From positions 1-50,394 of the forward strand of contig CAMHEL010000009.1 of NCBI GenBank assembly GCA_946184125.1: a stretch of 50,394 nt of DNA, read 5' to 3'. Below the pieces are notes generated by a model that saw only the letters and a program-made list of their open reading frames with translations, was not told where the DNA came from and ran no database searches. How positions within the stretch are numbered: position 1 is the first letter of the stretch; each line of letters opens with the position of its first letter. Positions 29,119 to 37,248 of this stretch are shown here, in pieces. Origin of the DNA: an uncultured Prevotellaceae bacterium. Its GTDB lineage: Bacteria; Bacteroidota; Bacteroidia; Bacteroidales; Bacteroidaceae. A program made the translations under genes and the position numbers.

Positions 29119-30582
29119 TTAGTGGTTACGGAAGTTCCACTTGGAATTATCGCTGTTGAAGTCATAGGTGGCGAGGGTGGGCGTGCTGTCGCCTGCAGAA
29201 TAGAGGCAGTAAGTCTTGTTGAGTCCCTCCTGACCAGGAATGACATAAGGCATGATGCGGAAAGTGCCGTCGGTGAGCTGCTCGATGCGCCACAACTGTT
29301 CCTTCGCGCCATCGAACTGCCGTGTGGTGAGTTCCAGGTCGGCAGTTGCCGTCAGGGCGCGGTTGGTGCCTTCGATGGTGATGGCATAAAGCGGACCGGT
29401 GAGCGTGCCTCCTGCCTCAGGTTTGGCGGTGACAGTCCATTTCTGGTGTGGGCGGAACATATAGTCGCCGCAGCGCACGCCCACGTTGTCCTTGGGCCAT
29501 GTGCCCTCCACTTCCTGCAACGTCTGGTTGGGGATGGGTTTCACCGGCTGGCGCATCTGGTCGCGGTTGAACCACCCCTGGCGCTCCTGATTCATACGTA
29601 CGAAGTCGACAGCCAGTTCCAGTGCATAGCCACGGCGCTCTGACTCAATCTCATACGTTCCGTTCTTGAACGAATCGCCTGCCACGGGCCATCCGTTTCG
29701 CCACAATAGCGGGCGGATGCCCAGTACGCTACGGCCGCTGCGCTCGAAGTCGGCCTCATAATGGCACGACATGATTTCCACACCCTCGTCGATGATGGTT
29801 CGCCCGAAGTGGCCCGGTCCGCAGACACGATCGCCAGCAGCAATGACCATCTTTCCGCCGCCATGGAACATATCGCGGCCTACGTTGTCGACATAGGGGC
29901 CCGTGACCTGGCGCGAGCGTCCCACCACTATATTATAGGTGGAGTTGACACCGTCGCAGCAAGTGCCGTGTGTGCCTAAGAGATAGTACCAGCCATCGCG
30001 GTAGATGAGGTCGGTGGCCTCGCAGTCGATGGCGATGTCGAGTTCCTTGTTGCCTGCCACACGCTTGCCCGTGGCGGGGTCAAGTTCTATCAGGCGGATG
30101 GTGCCGAAATAGGTGCCGTAGCACACCCACAGCCGGCCTGTCGTGGGGTCGAGCAGAAGTCCGGGGTCGATGGCGTCCTGGTCCTCCATGCCATCGCTCG
30201 AGCACACCTCGATGGCTGTGGTGTATTTGAAGTCGGGCGACTTGGGGTCGAGGGTCTTGTTCCACATGGTCAGGATGCGGCCGCTGTGCCCGCCTCCAAG
30301 ACCGCCTCCCGTGGCTCCGTAGATGACCAGGTAGCGGTCGCCGATTTTCAGCACGTCGGGTGCTGCGCCACCACCGGGTCGTTCAGCGCCACCGTGCCAG
30401 TTCCAGCCGTCCTCGGAGATGAGGCCGCCGCCACCGGTGCCGAAAGTATAGTATTTGCCCTCGCACTCTGCGATGGTCGAAGGGTCGTGGATATAAGGTT
30501 CGCCAATCTGTGCATCGGCCTTCTGTGCCGTAAGACAGAGCGACACGATGCTGAGGAAAAATATCTTTGTTTTCATAATCAT
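29119..30582 (-). CDS. Secreted GH43 enzyme with C-terminal ricin-like domain (arabinanase-like)
   Basis: The 487-residue protein has a signal peptide (ending QKADAQ) and a GH43 propeller with the full catalytic set: base Asp in PYIHDPSTI, second Asp in DQDAIDPGLLLD, and acid Glu in AIDCEATDLIY. From about residue 365 a beta-trefoil-like segment (YAITIEGTNRALTA, KEQLWRIEQLTDGTFRI) suggests a ricin/CBM13-type sugar-binding domain. The Gly-rich loop GATGGGLGGGHSG is unusual. The layout resembles endo-arabinanases and exo-acting arabinofuranosidases of GH43; the exact activity is open. The ATG overlaps the stop codon of the preceding GH43 gene by 4 bases (ATGA), which supports this start and coupled translation. 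Confidence 0.85.
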   Translation of the reverse strand: MIMKTKIFFLSIVSLCLTAQKADAQIGEPYIHDPSTIAECEGKYYTFGTGGGGLISEDGWNWHGGAERPGGGAAPDVLKIGDRYLVIYGATGGGLGGGHSGRILTMWNKTLDPKSPDFKYTTAIEVCSSDGMEDQDAIDPGLLLDPTTGRLWVCYGTYFGTIRLIELDPATGKRVAGNKELDIAIDCEATDLIYRDGWYYLLGTHGTCCDGVNSTYNIVVGRSRQVTGPYVDNVGRDMFHGGGKMVIAAGDRVCGPGHFGRTIIDEGVEIMSCHYEADFERSGRSVLGIRPLLWRNGWPVAGDSFKNGTYEIESERRGYALELAVDFVRMNQERQGWFNRDQMRQPVKPIPNQTLQEVEGTWPKDNVGVRCGDYMFRPHQKWTVTAKPEAGGTLTGPLYAITIEGTNRALTATADLELTTRQFDGAKEQLWRIEQLTDGTFRIMPYVIPGQEGLNKTYCLYSAGDSTPTLATYDFNSDNSKWNFRNH

Positions 30583-32621
30583 TTTTGCTGTGTGATGACG
30601 GAATATTTGTCGGTTACGGGGTTGCCTTTATCATCGATGAATCTGACGCAGAAGTCGCTCAGTCCGGGGCCGTTGACCACGGAGCCGCGGATGACGTGGC
30701 GGCCGGGTGTCAGTGTCAGGCGGCGCGACATGCCGTCGTCCTCCACCATACGTCGGTCACCGGAGAGCATCAGCACCTCCTCGCCGTCAATCCACCAGAT
30801 GGAAGCGCCGTTGCTGCCAGCGGCGAGGCGCACATTCTCCAAGCCTTCGGGGCAGTCGATGGTCGTCACGGTCCAGAAGAGCGAACCATAGGTCTGGTCA
30901 CCCCATTTCTCGGCGAAGCGGAACAGTTTCACGTTATAGTTCTCGCTGTCGAGCGCGTGCCAAGCCAGGGTCTGGGTGCCGACCTTCACTTTTTGCCCGT
31001 CCTTGGGCATCATGGTCATCTGGTTCTTGAAGTAGTTCTTGCTGAACACATCGCGGAGCCAGGTGTCGGTGAACACCGTGTTGGAGCGGATGTCCTGCTT
31101 GATGGGTTCGAGGAGCATCCAGCGGCGAATGAAGCCATTGTCGTCGGGACGTGCGGGAGCAGCGTTGCTTGCGGTGGGTGTGAAATATTTCTGGCGGTTC
31201 TTGATTTGTATCCAGTCGATGTCGACACCTTCGCCCTCGCAGGTCACCACGATGTCCGACACTCCGGCAGGAACATATTCCAGTGGTGTGGCGAGAGTGA
31301 GCCATTGTCCGCTCATGTCGCGGCGGAATTGCCCACGTTCCATCACCACCACCACGTCGACCTTTGCTATCACCTTGCCTTGTGGTGTTTTCTCGCGGAA
31401 ATAGACCGTGGTGTTGGCTTTGGCTTTCACGCAGGCGATGAGATATCCGTCGATAAAGGCATTCTTTCCTGTTGCCTTAGCTGATGCGAAGCTGCTGAAA
31501 TCCACGTCGTTGTAGCGCAGCCAACTGCCTTTGGCGGGCAGCGAGGCCATCCAGCCGCGGAAGGTGTCGGCAGTATCGACAAACTGTGTTGTCACGTCGC
31601 TGCTCGCAGCACTGTAGCGGTCCACCTGGATGCGCTCACCCGGACCGTTGATGCCCACGCCACGCATGGTCTCCTTCACCTCTTCTATCGTGCCGTCGGG
31701 GCGGAACGACACCTTCTCGATGCGTACGCTGCGACGCTTGTCATCGTTGGGCGAGAAGTCGTTGCTGTGATAGAAGAGATACCATTGCCCCTTGTAATTG
31801 ACGAAACTGTGATGGTTGGTCCAGCAGCCATTGGGATGCTCGGCCATAATCAGTCCCTTGTATTCGTATGGTCCCATCGGATTCTTGCTCATGGCATATG
31901 CGAGGACTTCGGTATTCTCCCTGACATAAGGATAGGTCAGATAATAGTTGCCGTTGTACTCGAATGCGAAAGGTCCTTCCGCTTGACGGTTGGGCAGGTC
32001 TTTAAGGCAGTGTACGCCCACCATCTCAACCTCGCGGTTACCCCACTTGACCATTTCCCTCGGGTTATCATCGGCGAGTTCCTTCATATTGGGCTTGAGT
32101 TTGGCACAGCGTCCATTGCCCCAGAAAATGTAGGCATTGCCGTCGGATGCCTGTAGAACGCAAGGGTCGATGCCATTGATGCCCTTGATAGGCTCCTTCT
32201 CGGGTATGAACGGTCCTTCAGGGCTGTCTGCTATGGCTACACCGACAGCAAAACCGCCCCGGCCTTCAGCAGGAGCTGACGGAAAATAGAAATAGTACTT
32301 CCCGTTTCTCTCGATGCAGTCTGGTGCCCACATGGAATAAGAGTTCGGCCTCACCCAGGGAACTTTGTTCTGAGTGACAATCATCCCGTGGTCGGTCCAG
32401 TCAGTCAGGTTCTCAGAGGAGAACACATGGTAGTCTTCCATGCAAAACCAGTCCTGACGCTGCCCGGCGGGGGGCAGAATGTCATGGGATGGGTACAAAT
32501 ACACCTTGTTGTTGAAAACACGTGCTGTAGGGTCTGCGGTGAACTGGTCGCGGATAATCGGGTTCTGGGCCGACAGCGCGAGAGGCAGACTTAGCAACAG
32601 TAATGATAGTCCTTTTTTCAT
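30579..32621 (-). CDS. Secreted GH43 beta-xylosidase/arabinofuranosidase-like enzyme with CBM6-like module
   Basis: I set the start at MKKGLSLLLLSLPLALSAQ; the open frame further upstream overlaps the promoter. The 680-residue protein starts with a GH43 domain: FTADPTARVFNNKVYLYPSHD (base Asp), GINGIDPCVLQ (second Asp) and QAEGPFAFEYNGNYYLTYPY (acid Glu). A CBM6-like beta-sandwich follows, ending in the typical VDIDWIQIKN. A further C-terminal beta domain with WWIDGEEVLML and RHVIRGSVVNG looks like a PA14-like or acetyl-esterase-associated module. It should cleave xylose or arabinose from xylan-derived chains. It is the first gene of a two-gene operon. Confidence 0.87.
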   Translation of the reverse strand: MKKGLSLLLLSLPLALSAQNPIIRDQFTADPTARVFNNKVYLYPSHDILPPAGQRQDWFCMEDYHVFSSENLTDWTDHGMIVTQNKVPWVRPNSYSMWAPDCIERNGKYYFYFPSAPAEGRGGFAVGVAIADSPEGPFIPEKEPIKGINGIDPCVLQASDGNAYIFWGNGRCAKLKPNMKELADDNPREMVKWGNREVEMVGVHCLKDLPNRQAEGPFAFEYNGNYYLTYPYVRENTEVLAYAMSKNPMGPYEYKGLIMAEHPNGCWTNHHSFVNYKGQWYLFYHSNDFSPNDDKRRSVRIEKVSFRPDGTIEEVKETMRGVGINGPGERIQVDRYSAASSDVTTQFVDTADTFRGWMASLPAKGSWLRYNDVDFSSFASAKATGKNAFIDGYLIACVKAKANTTVYFREKTPQGKVIAKVDVVVVMERGQFRRDMSGQWLTLATPLEYVPAGVSDIVVTCEGEGVDIDWIQIKNRQKYFTPTASNAAPARPDDNGFIRRWMLLEPIKQDIRSNTVFTDTWLRDVFSKNYFKNQMTMMPKDGQKVKVGTQTLAWHALDSENYNVKLFRFAEKWGDQTYGSLFWTVTTIDCPEGLENVRLAAGSNGASIWWIDGEEVLMLSGDRRMVEDDGMSRRLTLTPGRHVIRGSVVNGPGLSDFCVRFIDDKGNPVTDKYSVITQQK

Positions 32622-32645
32622 CTTCTGTAGTTTGGTTAGAATACG

Positions 32646-32677
32646 CAAATGTACTAAAAGTTTCCCGTTCCTCAAAA
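32646..32677 (-). promoter_or_regulatory. Promoter of the GH43 pair
   Basis: On the minus strand, TACATTTG (32646-32653) and TTTTG (32673-32677) are separated by 19 bp, a canonical Bacteroidota promoter. Transcription would start about 20 bases upstream of the GH43 start codon. Confidence 0.7.
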
Positions 32678-32760
32678 TGTTTGGAAGAGGGGATACCTCG
32701 TATGATACAATATCACCGACATGTGTTACAAATGCAAAAGTGCATGTGGCAATTTCTTCG

Positions 32761-32768
32761 TATCTTTG
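32761..32768 (+). promoter_or_regulatory. -7 promoter element of the GH10-GH5-GH3-GH27 operon
   Basis: TATCTTTG lies 62 bp upstream of the GH10 start and is followed by CAGCGAAAG. The -33 region has no clear TTG, as is often the case for promoters that need an activator such as the HTCS. It is divergent from the GH43 promoter about 85 bp away. Confidence 0.55.
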
Positions 32769-32830
32769 CAGCGAAAGAAGGCTTGCCGGCTAAGGTAAAC
32801 AAAGGAAACTCACATAATAATCTCAATAAT

Positions 32831-35497
32831 ATGAAGAAGTTGAATTTTCACAAAATGGGGATGGGCATCGCCCTCTGCCTGATGGCCGGGAGCGCAAGCG
32901 CGCAACTCTCGACCAATCCCGACAAATTCCTGGGCAATATCACCACAAGGTATAATGTGGATGCCGGTGGTGGTGTCGAGCCTTTTTATAAATTATGGAA
33001 CCAAATCACGCCGGAGAACGAGACCAAGTGGGATGCCATAGAGGGCTCGCGCCGAGGCTCCTTCAATTTCACCAATGCCGACCGTTCGGCCAATTACGCC
33101 AAGCAGCACCATTTCCCCTTCAAGTTCCACACCCTTATCTGGGGTGCACAATATCCCAACTGGCTCAATAGCCTCTCCACGGCAGAGCAGTACAAGGCCA
33201 TCGTGGAGTGGTTTGATGCCGTGAAGAGCCATTACCCCAACCTGGAAATCATCGATGTGGTCAACGAGGCTGTGGCGGGCCATCAGCCAGCCCCCTACAA
33301 GGCAGCCCTCGGTGGCGACGGCGTGACAGGCTTCGACTGGATTATCAAGGCCTTTGAGATGGCCCATGAGCGTTGGCCGAATGCCATCCTCGTCTATAAC
33401 GACTACAACACCTTCCAATGGCAAATCGACCAGTATATCGACCTGGTCCGCACCCTTCGTGATGCCGGTGCGCCCATTGATGCCTATGGATGCCAGAGCC
33501 ACGACCTCACCGACATGAATGTGACCAACTTCAAGTCGGCCATGGCAAAGATACAGAATGCCCTGAAGATGCCGATGTACAGCACCGAGTACGACATAGG
33601 CACCTCCAACGATTCACAGCAGTTGCAGCGATACAAGGAGCAGATTCCCGTGATGTGGGAGTCGGACTACTGTGCAGGCATCACCCTCTGGGGCTACATC
33701 TACGGCGCCACATGGACCACCGATGGCAATTCGGGCATCATCCGCGATGGCAAGGACCGTCCGGCCATGACATGGCTTCGTGAGTACATGCAGAGCGATG
33801 CCGCCAAGAATGCCAAGAGCCCCTTCCCCGGCATGGTCAAGGAGGCCTCGGTGTATGTGAAGTCGGGCTCGCTGGCCGTCTCCATCGGCGATGTGGTGCC
33901 CATCTCCATCCGCGCATCGCTGAGGACGAAGACCATCGACCATATCGACCTCTATGTGAACGACCAGCTCCACTGCACCATGACCGAGGCACCATTCGAG
34001 ACCGAGGTGACTACCGACAAACTTGGCAGGAACGATGTGAAAGCCGTGGTGGTGGCCACCGATGGCACTGAGTATGTGCGCTATTCTGGTTTCAAAGTCT
34101 ATAAACCAAGGGAGACCTTCAAAGGTGTCGTCGAGATACCCGGCACTCTGCAGGCAGAGAACTTCGACAAGGGTGCTGAGGGAATGTCCTATCATGATTC
34201 CGACAACACCAATGAGGGCACATCGGCCTACCGTAGCGACAGCGAGGGCGTGGATATCGTCACTGGCAATGGTGGCTATGCCATAGGCTACACCTCCCAG
34301 GGAGAATGGCTGGAGTACACCGTCGATGTGAAGGAGGCCGGTGTGTATTCCTTCGATGCCACAGTGTCGTCGGGTGCCACCAATTCCTCCTTCAGCCTGT
34401 CGCTCAACAGCAAGGAGGGCATGAAGACCCTGACCGATGCCATACCCGTGCCATGTGTCCAGTCCAACAACTGGGACAATTACCGCACCGTCCACGGTCG
34501 TCTGCTCATTCCTTTGGAGGAGGGGCAGCAGATTATCAGGCTCAACATCACGGGCAGCAGTTGCAATATCGACAAGATAGTGTTCAAGCATATCGTGGTG
34601 GACGAAGACATCCAGGTGGCTATCACTGCCGACCCATCGCCGGCAGTCATCAACACCAACACGACCATCAAGGTGGATGCATCGTCGCCCAACAGCACCA
34701 TCACCGACGTGAAATTCTATCTTGCCAACGTCCTGTTGAAGTCGCTCACCCAGGAGCCGTTTGAGTTCGACTACAAACCCACGGCCAAAGGCACATACGT
34801 CATCACAGCCATCGCCACCGATGCTGAGGGCAGACAGTCGAAAATCGCCACCCTGAACCTGGTGGTCAACAACAAGCGCATCGCCCATAAGGGAGTCGTC
34901 GAGATACCGGGTGTCATCCAGGCCGAGAATTTCGACCGTGGAGGCGAGGGCTTTACTTTCCACGATTCCGATTCGCAGGATGAGGGCGGTACGAACTACC
35001 GTACCGACAACGAGGGCGTGGACATCGTAACCGGAAATGGCGGATATGTCATCGGTTACACTGCATCCAACGAGTGGCTGGAGTACACGGTCAATGTGAA
35101 GGAAGGCGGCAAATATGCCTACACCGCCACGGTGTCTTCGGGTTCCACGGGTTCTGGCTTCACCCTCGGGCTCGTCAAAGGCGAGCAGGTGGTCAGCCTC
35201 TGCAAGGTGAACGTGCCACAGACCGCCAGCAACAGCTGGGACACTTACAAGGCCGTCGAAGGAAACTTGTCGACCCGGCTGGAGGCAGGCGAGCAGATTA
35301 TGCGCATCACCATCAACAATCCCTATTGCAACATCGACAAGATTGAACTCAAATGCGTCGAGGGCGACGGCATCGAAATGGTGACCACAGACGAGACCAC
35401 CGATAATGGTCATATATATAATGTGGTAGGCATGAAAGTGGATGCCAACTACAAGGGTATCGCCATCAAGAATGGCAGGAAGGTCATTCAGAAATAA
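32831..35497 (+). CDS. Secreted GH10 endoxylanase with two Ig-like and two CBM6 modules
   Basis: The start is at MKKLNFHKMGMGIALC, with a signal peptide ending GSASAQ; the frame upstream contains the promoter and is not coding. The 888-residue protein has a GH10 barrel (about 27-335; acid/base Glu146 in IDVVNEAVAGH, nucleophile Glu253 in MYSTEYDIG). An Ig-like domain (about 335-430), CBM6 (about 431-585), a second Ig-like domain (592-680) and a second CBM6 (687-840) follow. The two CBM6 modules are clear duplicates (VVEIPGTLQAENFD and VVEIPGVIQAENFD; both contain EGVDIVTGNGGY). The chain ends with YNVVGMKVDANYKG and KNGRKVIQK, a tail also seen on neighbouring enzymes. It should act on insoluble or cell-bound xylan at the surface. 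It is the first gene of a four-gene operon. Confidence 0.93.
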   Translation: MKKLNFHKMGMGIALCLMAGSASAQLSTNPDKFLGNITTRYNVDAGGGVEPFYKLWNQITPENETKWDAIEGSRRGSFNFTNADRSANYAKQHHFPFKFHTLIWGAQYPNWLNSLSTAEQYKAIVEWFDAVKSHYPNLEIIDVVNEAVAGHQPAPYKAALGGDGVTGFDWIIKAFEMAHERWPNAILVYNDYNTFQWQIDQYIDLVRTLRDAGAPIDAYGCQSHDLTDMNVTNFKSAMAKIQNALKMPMYSTEYDIGTSNDSQQLQRYKEQIPVMWESDYCAGITLWGYIYGATWTTDGNSGIIRDGKDRPAMTWLREYMQSDAAKNAKSPFPGMVKEASVYVKSGSLAVSIGDVVPISIRASLRTKTIDHIDLYVNDQLHCTMTEAPFETEVTTDKLGRNDVKAVVVATDGTEYVRYSGFKVYKPRETFKGVVEIPGTLQAENFDKGAEGMSYHDSDNTNEGTSAYRSDSEGVDIVTGNGGYAIGYTSQGEWLEYTVDVKEAGVYSFDATVSSGATNSSFSLSLNSKEGMKTLTDAIPVPCVQSNNWDNYRTVHGRLLIPLEEGQQIIRLNITGSSCNIDKIVFKHIVVDEDIQVAITADPSPAVINTNTTIKVDASSPNSTITDVKFYLANVLLKSLTQEPFEFDYKPTAKGTYVITAIATDAEGRQSKIATLNLVVNNKRIAHKGVVEIPGVIQAENFDRGGEGFTFHDSDSQDEGGTNYRTDNEGVDIVTGNGGYVIGYTASNEWLEYTVNVKEGGKYAYTATVSSGSTGSGFTLGLVKGEQVVSLCKVNVPQTASNSWDTYKAVEGNLSTRLEAGEQIMRITINNPYCNIDKIELKCVEGDGIEMVTTDETTDNGHIYNVVGMKVDANYKGIAIKNGRKVIQK

Positions 35498-37219
35498 ATG
35501 AAGAAGGGTAAGACAACAACAATGAGAACTATAACCTTATTTCTGACATGGCTATCGGCCATAGCCATGTATGGACAGACCATTTCGCCCGACAAGACAG
35601 GGATGGACCTCAGCGCACAGCAATGGGCGAAGGAGGTGGTCATGGGATGGAACCTCGGCAACTCCTTTGAGAGTGCCGGAGGTGAGACAGCATGGGGCAA
35701 TCCTGCCACCACCAAGGAGATGATACATGCCGTCAAGGAGGCTGGTTTCAATGCCATCCGCATCCCCGTGCGCTGGAGCGAGCATCTGACCAACAGTCAG
35801 GACATGACAGTGAGCAGCGCATGGCTCACACGGGTGAAGCAGGTGGTCGACTGGGCACTGCAGGAGGATATGTATGTGATTATCAACACCCATCACGAGG
35901 CATGGCTCGACAGGGCTCCTTTCTATAAGAACAAGGAGGAGAACAACAGGAAACTGTCGGCTTTGTGGACCAACATCGCCACCTTCTTCCGCGATTACGA
36001 CCAAAGACTCGCTTTCGCGGGAACCAATGAGACCATTGCCTTAATCAACGGTCAGGAGCACTGGGAGTCGCCTACTGCAGAGTATCAGGATGTGCAGAAC
36101 AGCTACAACCAGACCTTCATCGATGCTGTTAGAGCTACAGGAGGAAAGAACTATTACCGCAACCTCATCGTGCAGACCTACGCCTGCAACTCCTATTACG
36201 GTCTAACGGGTTTTGTCATCCCAAAGGACAAGGTGGAGGAGCGGATGAGTGTGGAGTTCCATTGCTACGACCCTTACGAATATGCCGGAGGAGGCTCCTA
36301 TTATTATTGGGGGGATAAATACAAGGCTTTAGGGAAGAGAGTGCCTTCGAGCAATGAGAAAACCATGACCGACCTTTTCGACCGGATAAGGAACACATGG
36401 GGCAAAAAAGGCCTCGGAATCATCCTCGGAGAATATGGCGTGACCTGTCACTACACCAATGATGACAAAACCACCCAGTTGGAGAATGAGCAGTACTTCA
36501 TCAAATGCATGGTATCTGCGGCAAGAGAGAGAGGGTTTGCAGCGTTCGTGTGGGACAACAACGTCTTTGGAAACGGAACCGAGAAATTCGGCATCTTCAA
36601 CAGGAGAAACGGCATGACAGTCGGTAATGAGTATGTGCTCAAAGGTATTTGCGAGGGAGCAGGGACTGAATACAAGGAACCCGTCAACCCAGGGGGTGAT
36701 GACGTCCTTGGCGGACAGGTCTTCTGGGAAGGCAATGCCATGCTGGACTGGGGCAACGGATTGCAACTCTTCATTCCCCAAGATGCTTTCGAGCCTTATG
36801 GACGCGACGCCTGGCTCGCCTTGTATTACACGCTCGACTACAAAGACTACAATATGATTCAGTTCTTCTATGGCGACTGGGACCAAGAGAACATTGTCGA
36901 TTTCTCCATCGATGGGATAACCTACACCAAGGAGTTCCAGCCTGGTAATCATTATAGCGTGGGGAGCGGAGAAGACTGTGTCTCGCTCATCTCTTTCAAC
37001 GACAATGTGCTCGACCTCATCTTGAAAAAAGGTCTTGTGCTTCAGGGACATGGCCTGCGGTTGACCAAAGTCGTCCTGGGAAGCAACACCGGCATCGACT
37101 CGCCCATCCTGAAACAGGGCGATGACCACCGGTACTTTATGCTCGACGGCCGTCAGGCCGATGTAATCAGGAAAGGCACCATCTACATTCACAATGGGAA
37201 AAAAGTGCTGGTGAAGTAA
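35498..37219 (+). CDS. Secreted GH5 endoglucanase/xyloglucanase-like enzyme with C-terminal binding-like domain
   Basis: The ATG directly follows the GH10 stop codon with no gap, so translation is coupled; a second Met eight codons on could also start the signal peptide (MRTITLFLTWLSAIAMYGQ). The 573-residue protein has a GH5 barrel: MGWNLGNSFE, ETAWGNPATTKEMI, FNAIRIPVRW, acid/base Glu178 in AGTNETIAL and nucleophile Glu312 in IILGEYGVT. The usual NEP motif reads NET. After about residue 390 there is a beta-sandwich (VFWEGNAMLDWGNGLQLF...VLQGHGLRLTKVVLG) that looks like a carbohydrate-binding module of unassigned family. The tail YFMLDGRQADVIRKG and NGKKVLVK ends the chain. A beta-1,4-glucan or xyloglucan substrate is likely. 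Confidence 0.87.
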   Translation: MKKGKTTTMRTITLFLTWLSAIAMYGQTISPDKTGMDLSAQQWAKEVVMGWNLGNSFESAGGETAWGNPATTKEMIHAVKEAGFNAIRIPVRWSEHLTNSQDMTVSSAWLTRVKQVVDWALQEDMYVIINTHHEAWLDRAPFYKNKEENNRKLSALWTNIATFFRDYDQRLAFAGTNETIALINGQEHWESPTAEYQDVQNSYNQTFIDAVRATGGKNYYRNLIVQTYACNSYYGLTGFVIPKDKVEERMSVEFHCYDPYEYAGGGSYYYWGDKYKALGKRVPSSNEKTMTDLFDRIRNTWGKKGLGIILGEYGVTCHYTNDDKTTQLENEQYFIKCMVSAARERGFAAFVWDNNVFGNGTEKFGIFNRRNGMTVGNEYVLKGICEGAGTEYKEPVNPGGDDVLGGQVFWEGNAMLDWGNGLQLFIPQDAFEPYGRDAWLALYYTLDYKDYNMIQFFYGDWDQENIVDFSIDGITYTKEFQPGNHYSVGSGEDCVSLISFNDNVLDLILKKGLVLQGHGLRLTKVVLGSNTGIDSPILKQGDDHRYFMLDGRQADVIRKGTIYIHNGKKVLVK

Positions 37220-37248
37220 GTGAATGATAAGAACATAAAAAAATTGTT

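Noticed and set aside
33614..35413. Reverse-strand open frame of 599 codons opposite the GH10-CBM6 gene
   Set aside because: It is the antisense shadow of a GC-rich, biased coding sequence. The protein has no signal or recognisable domain, while the plus strand encodes a clear xylanase with repeated CBM6 modules.
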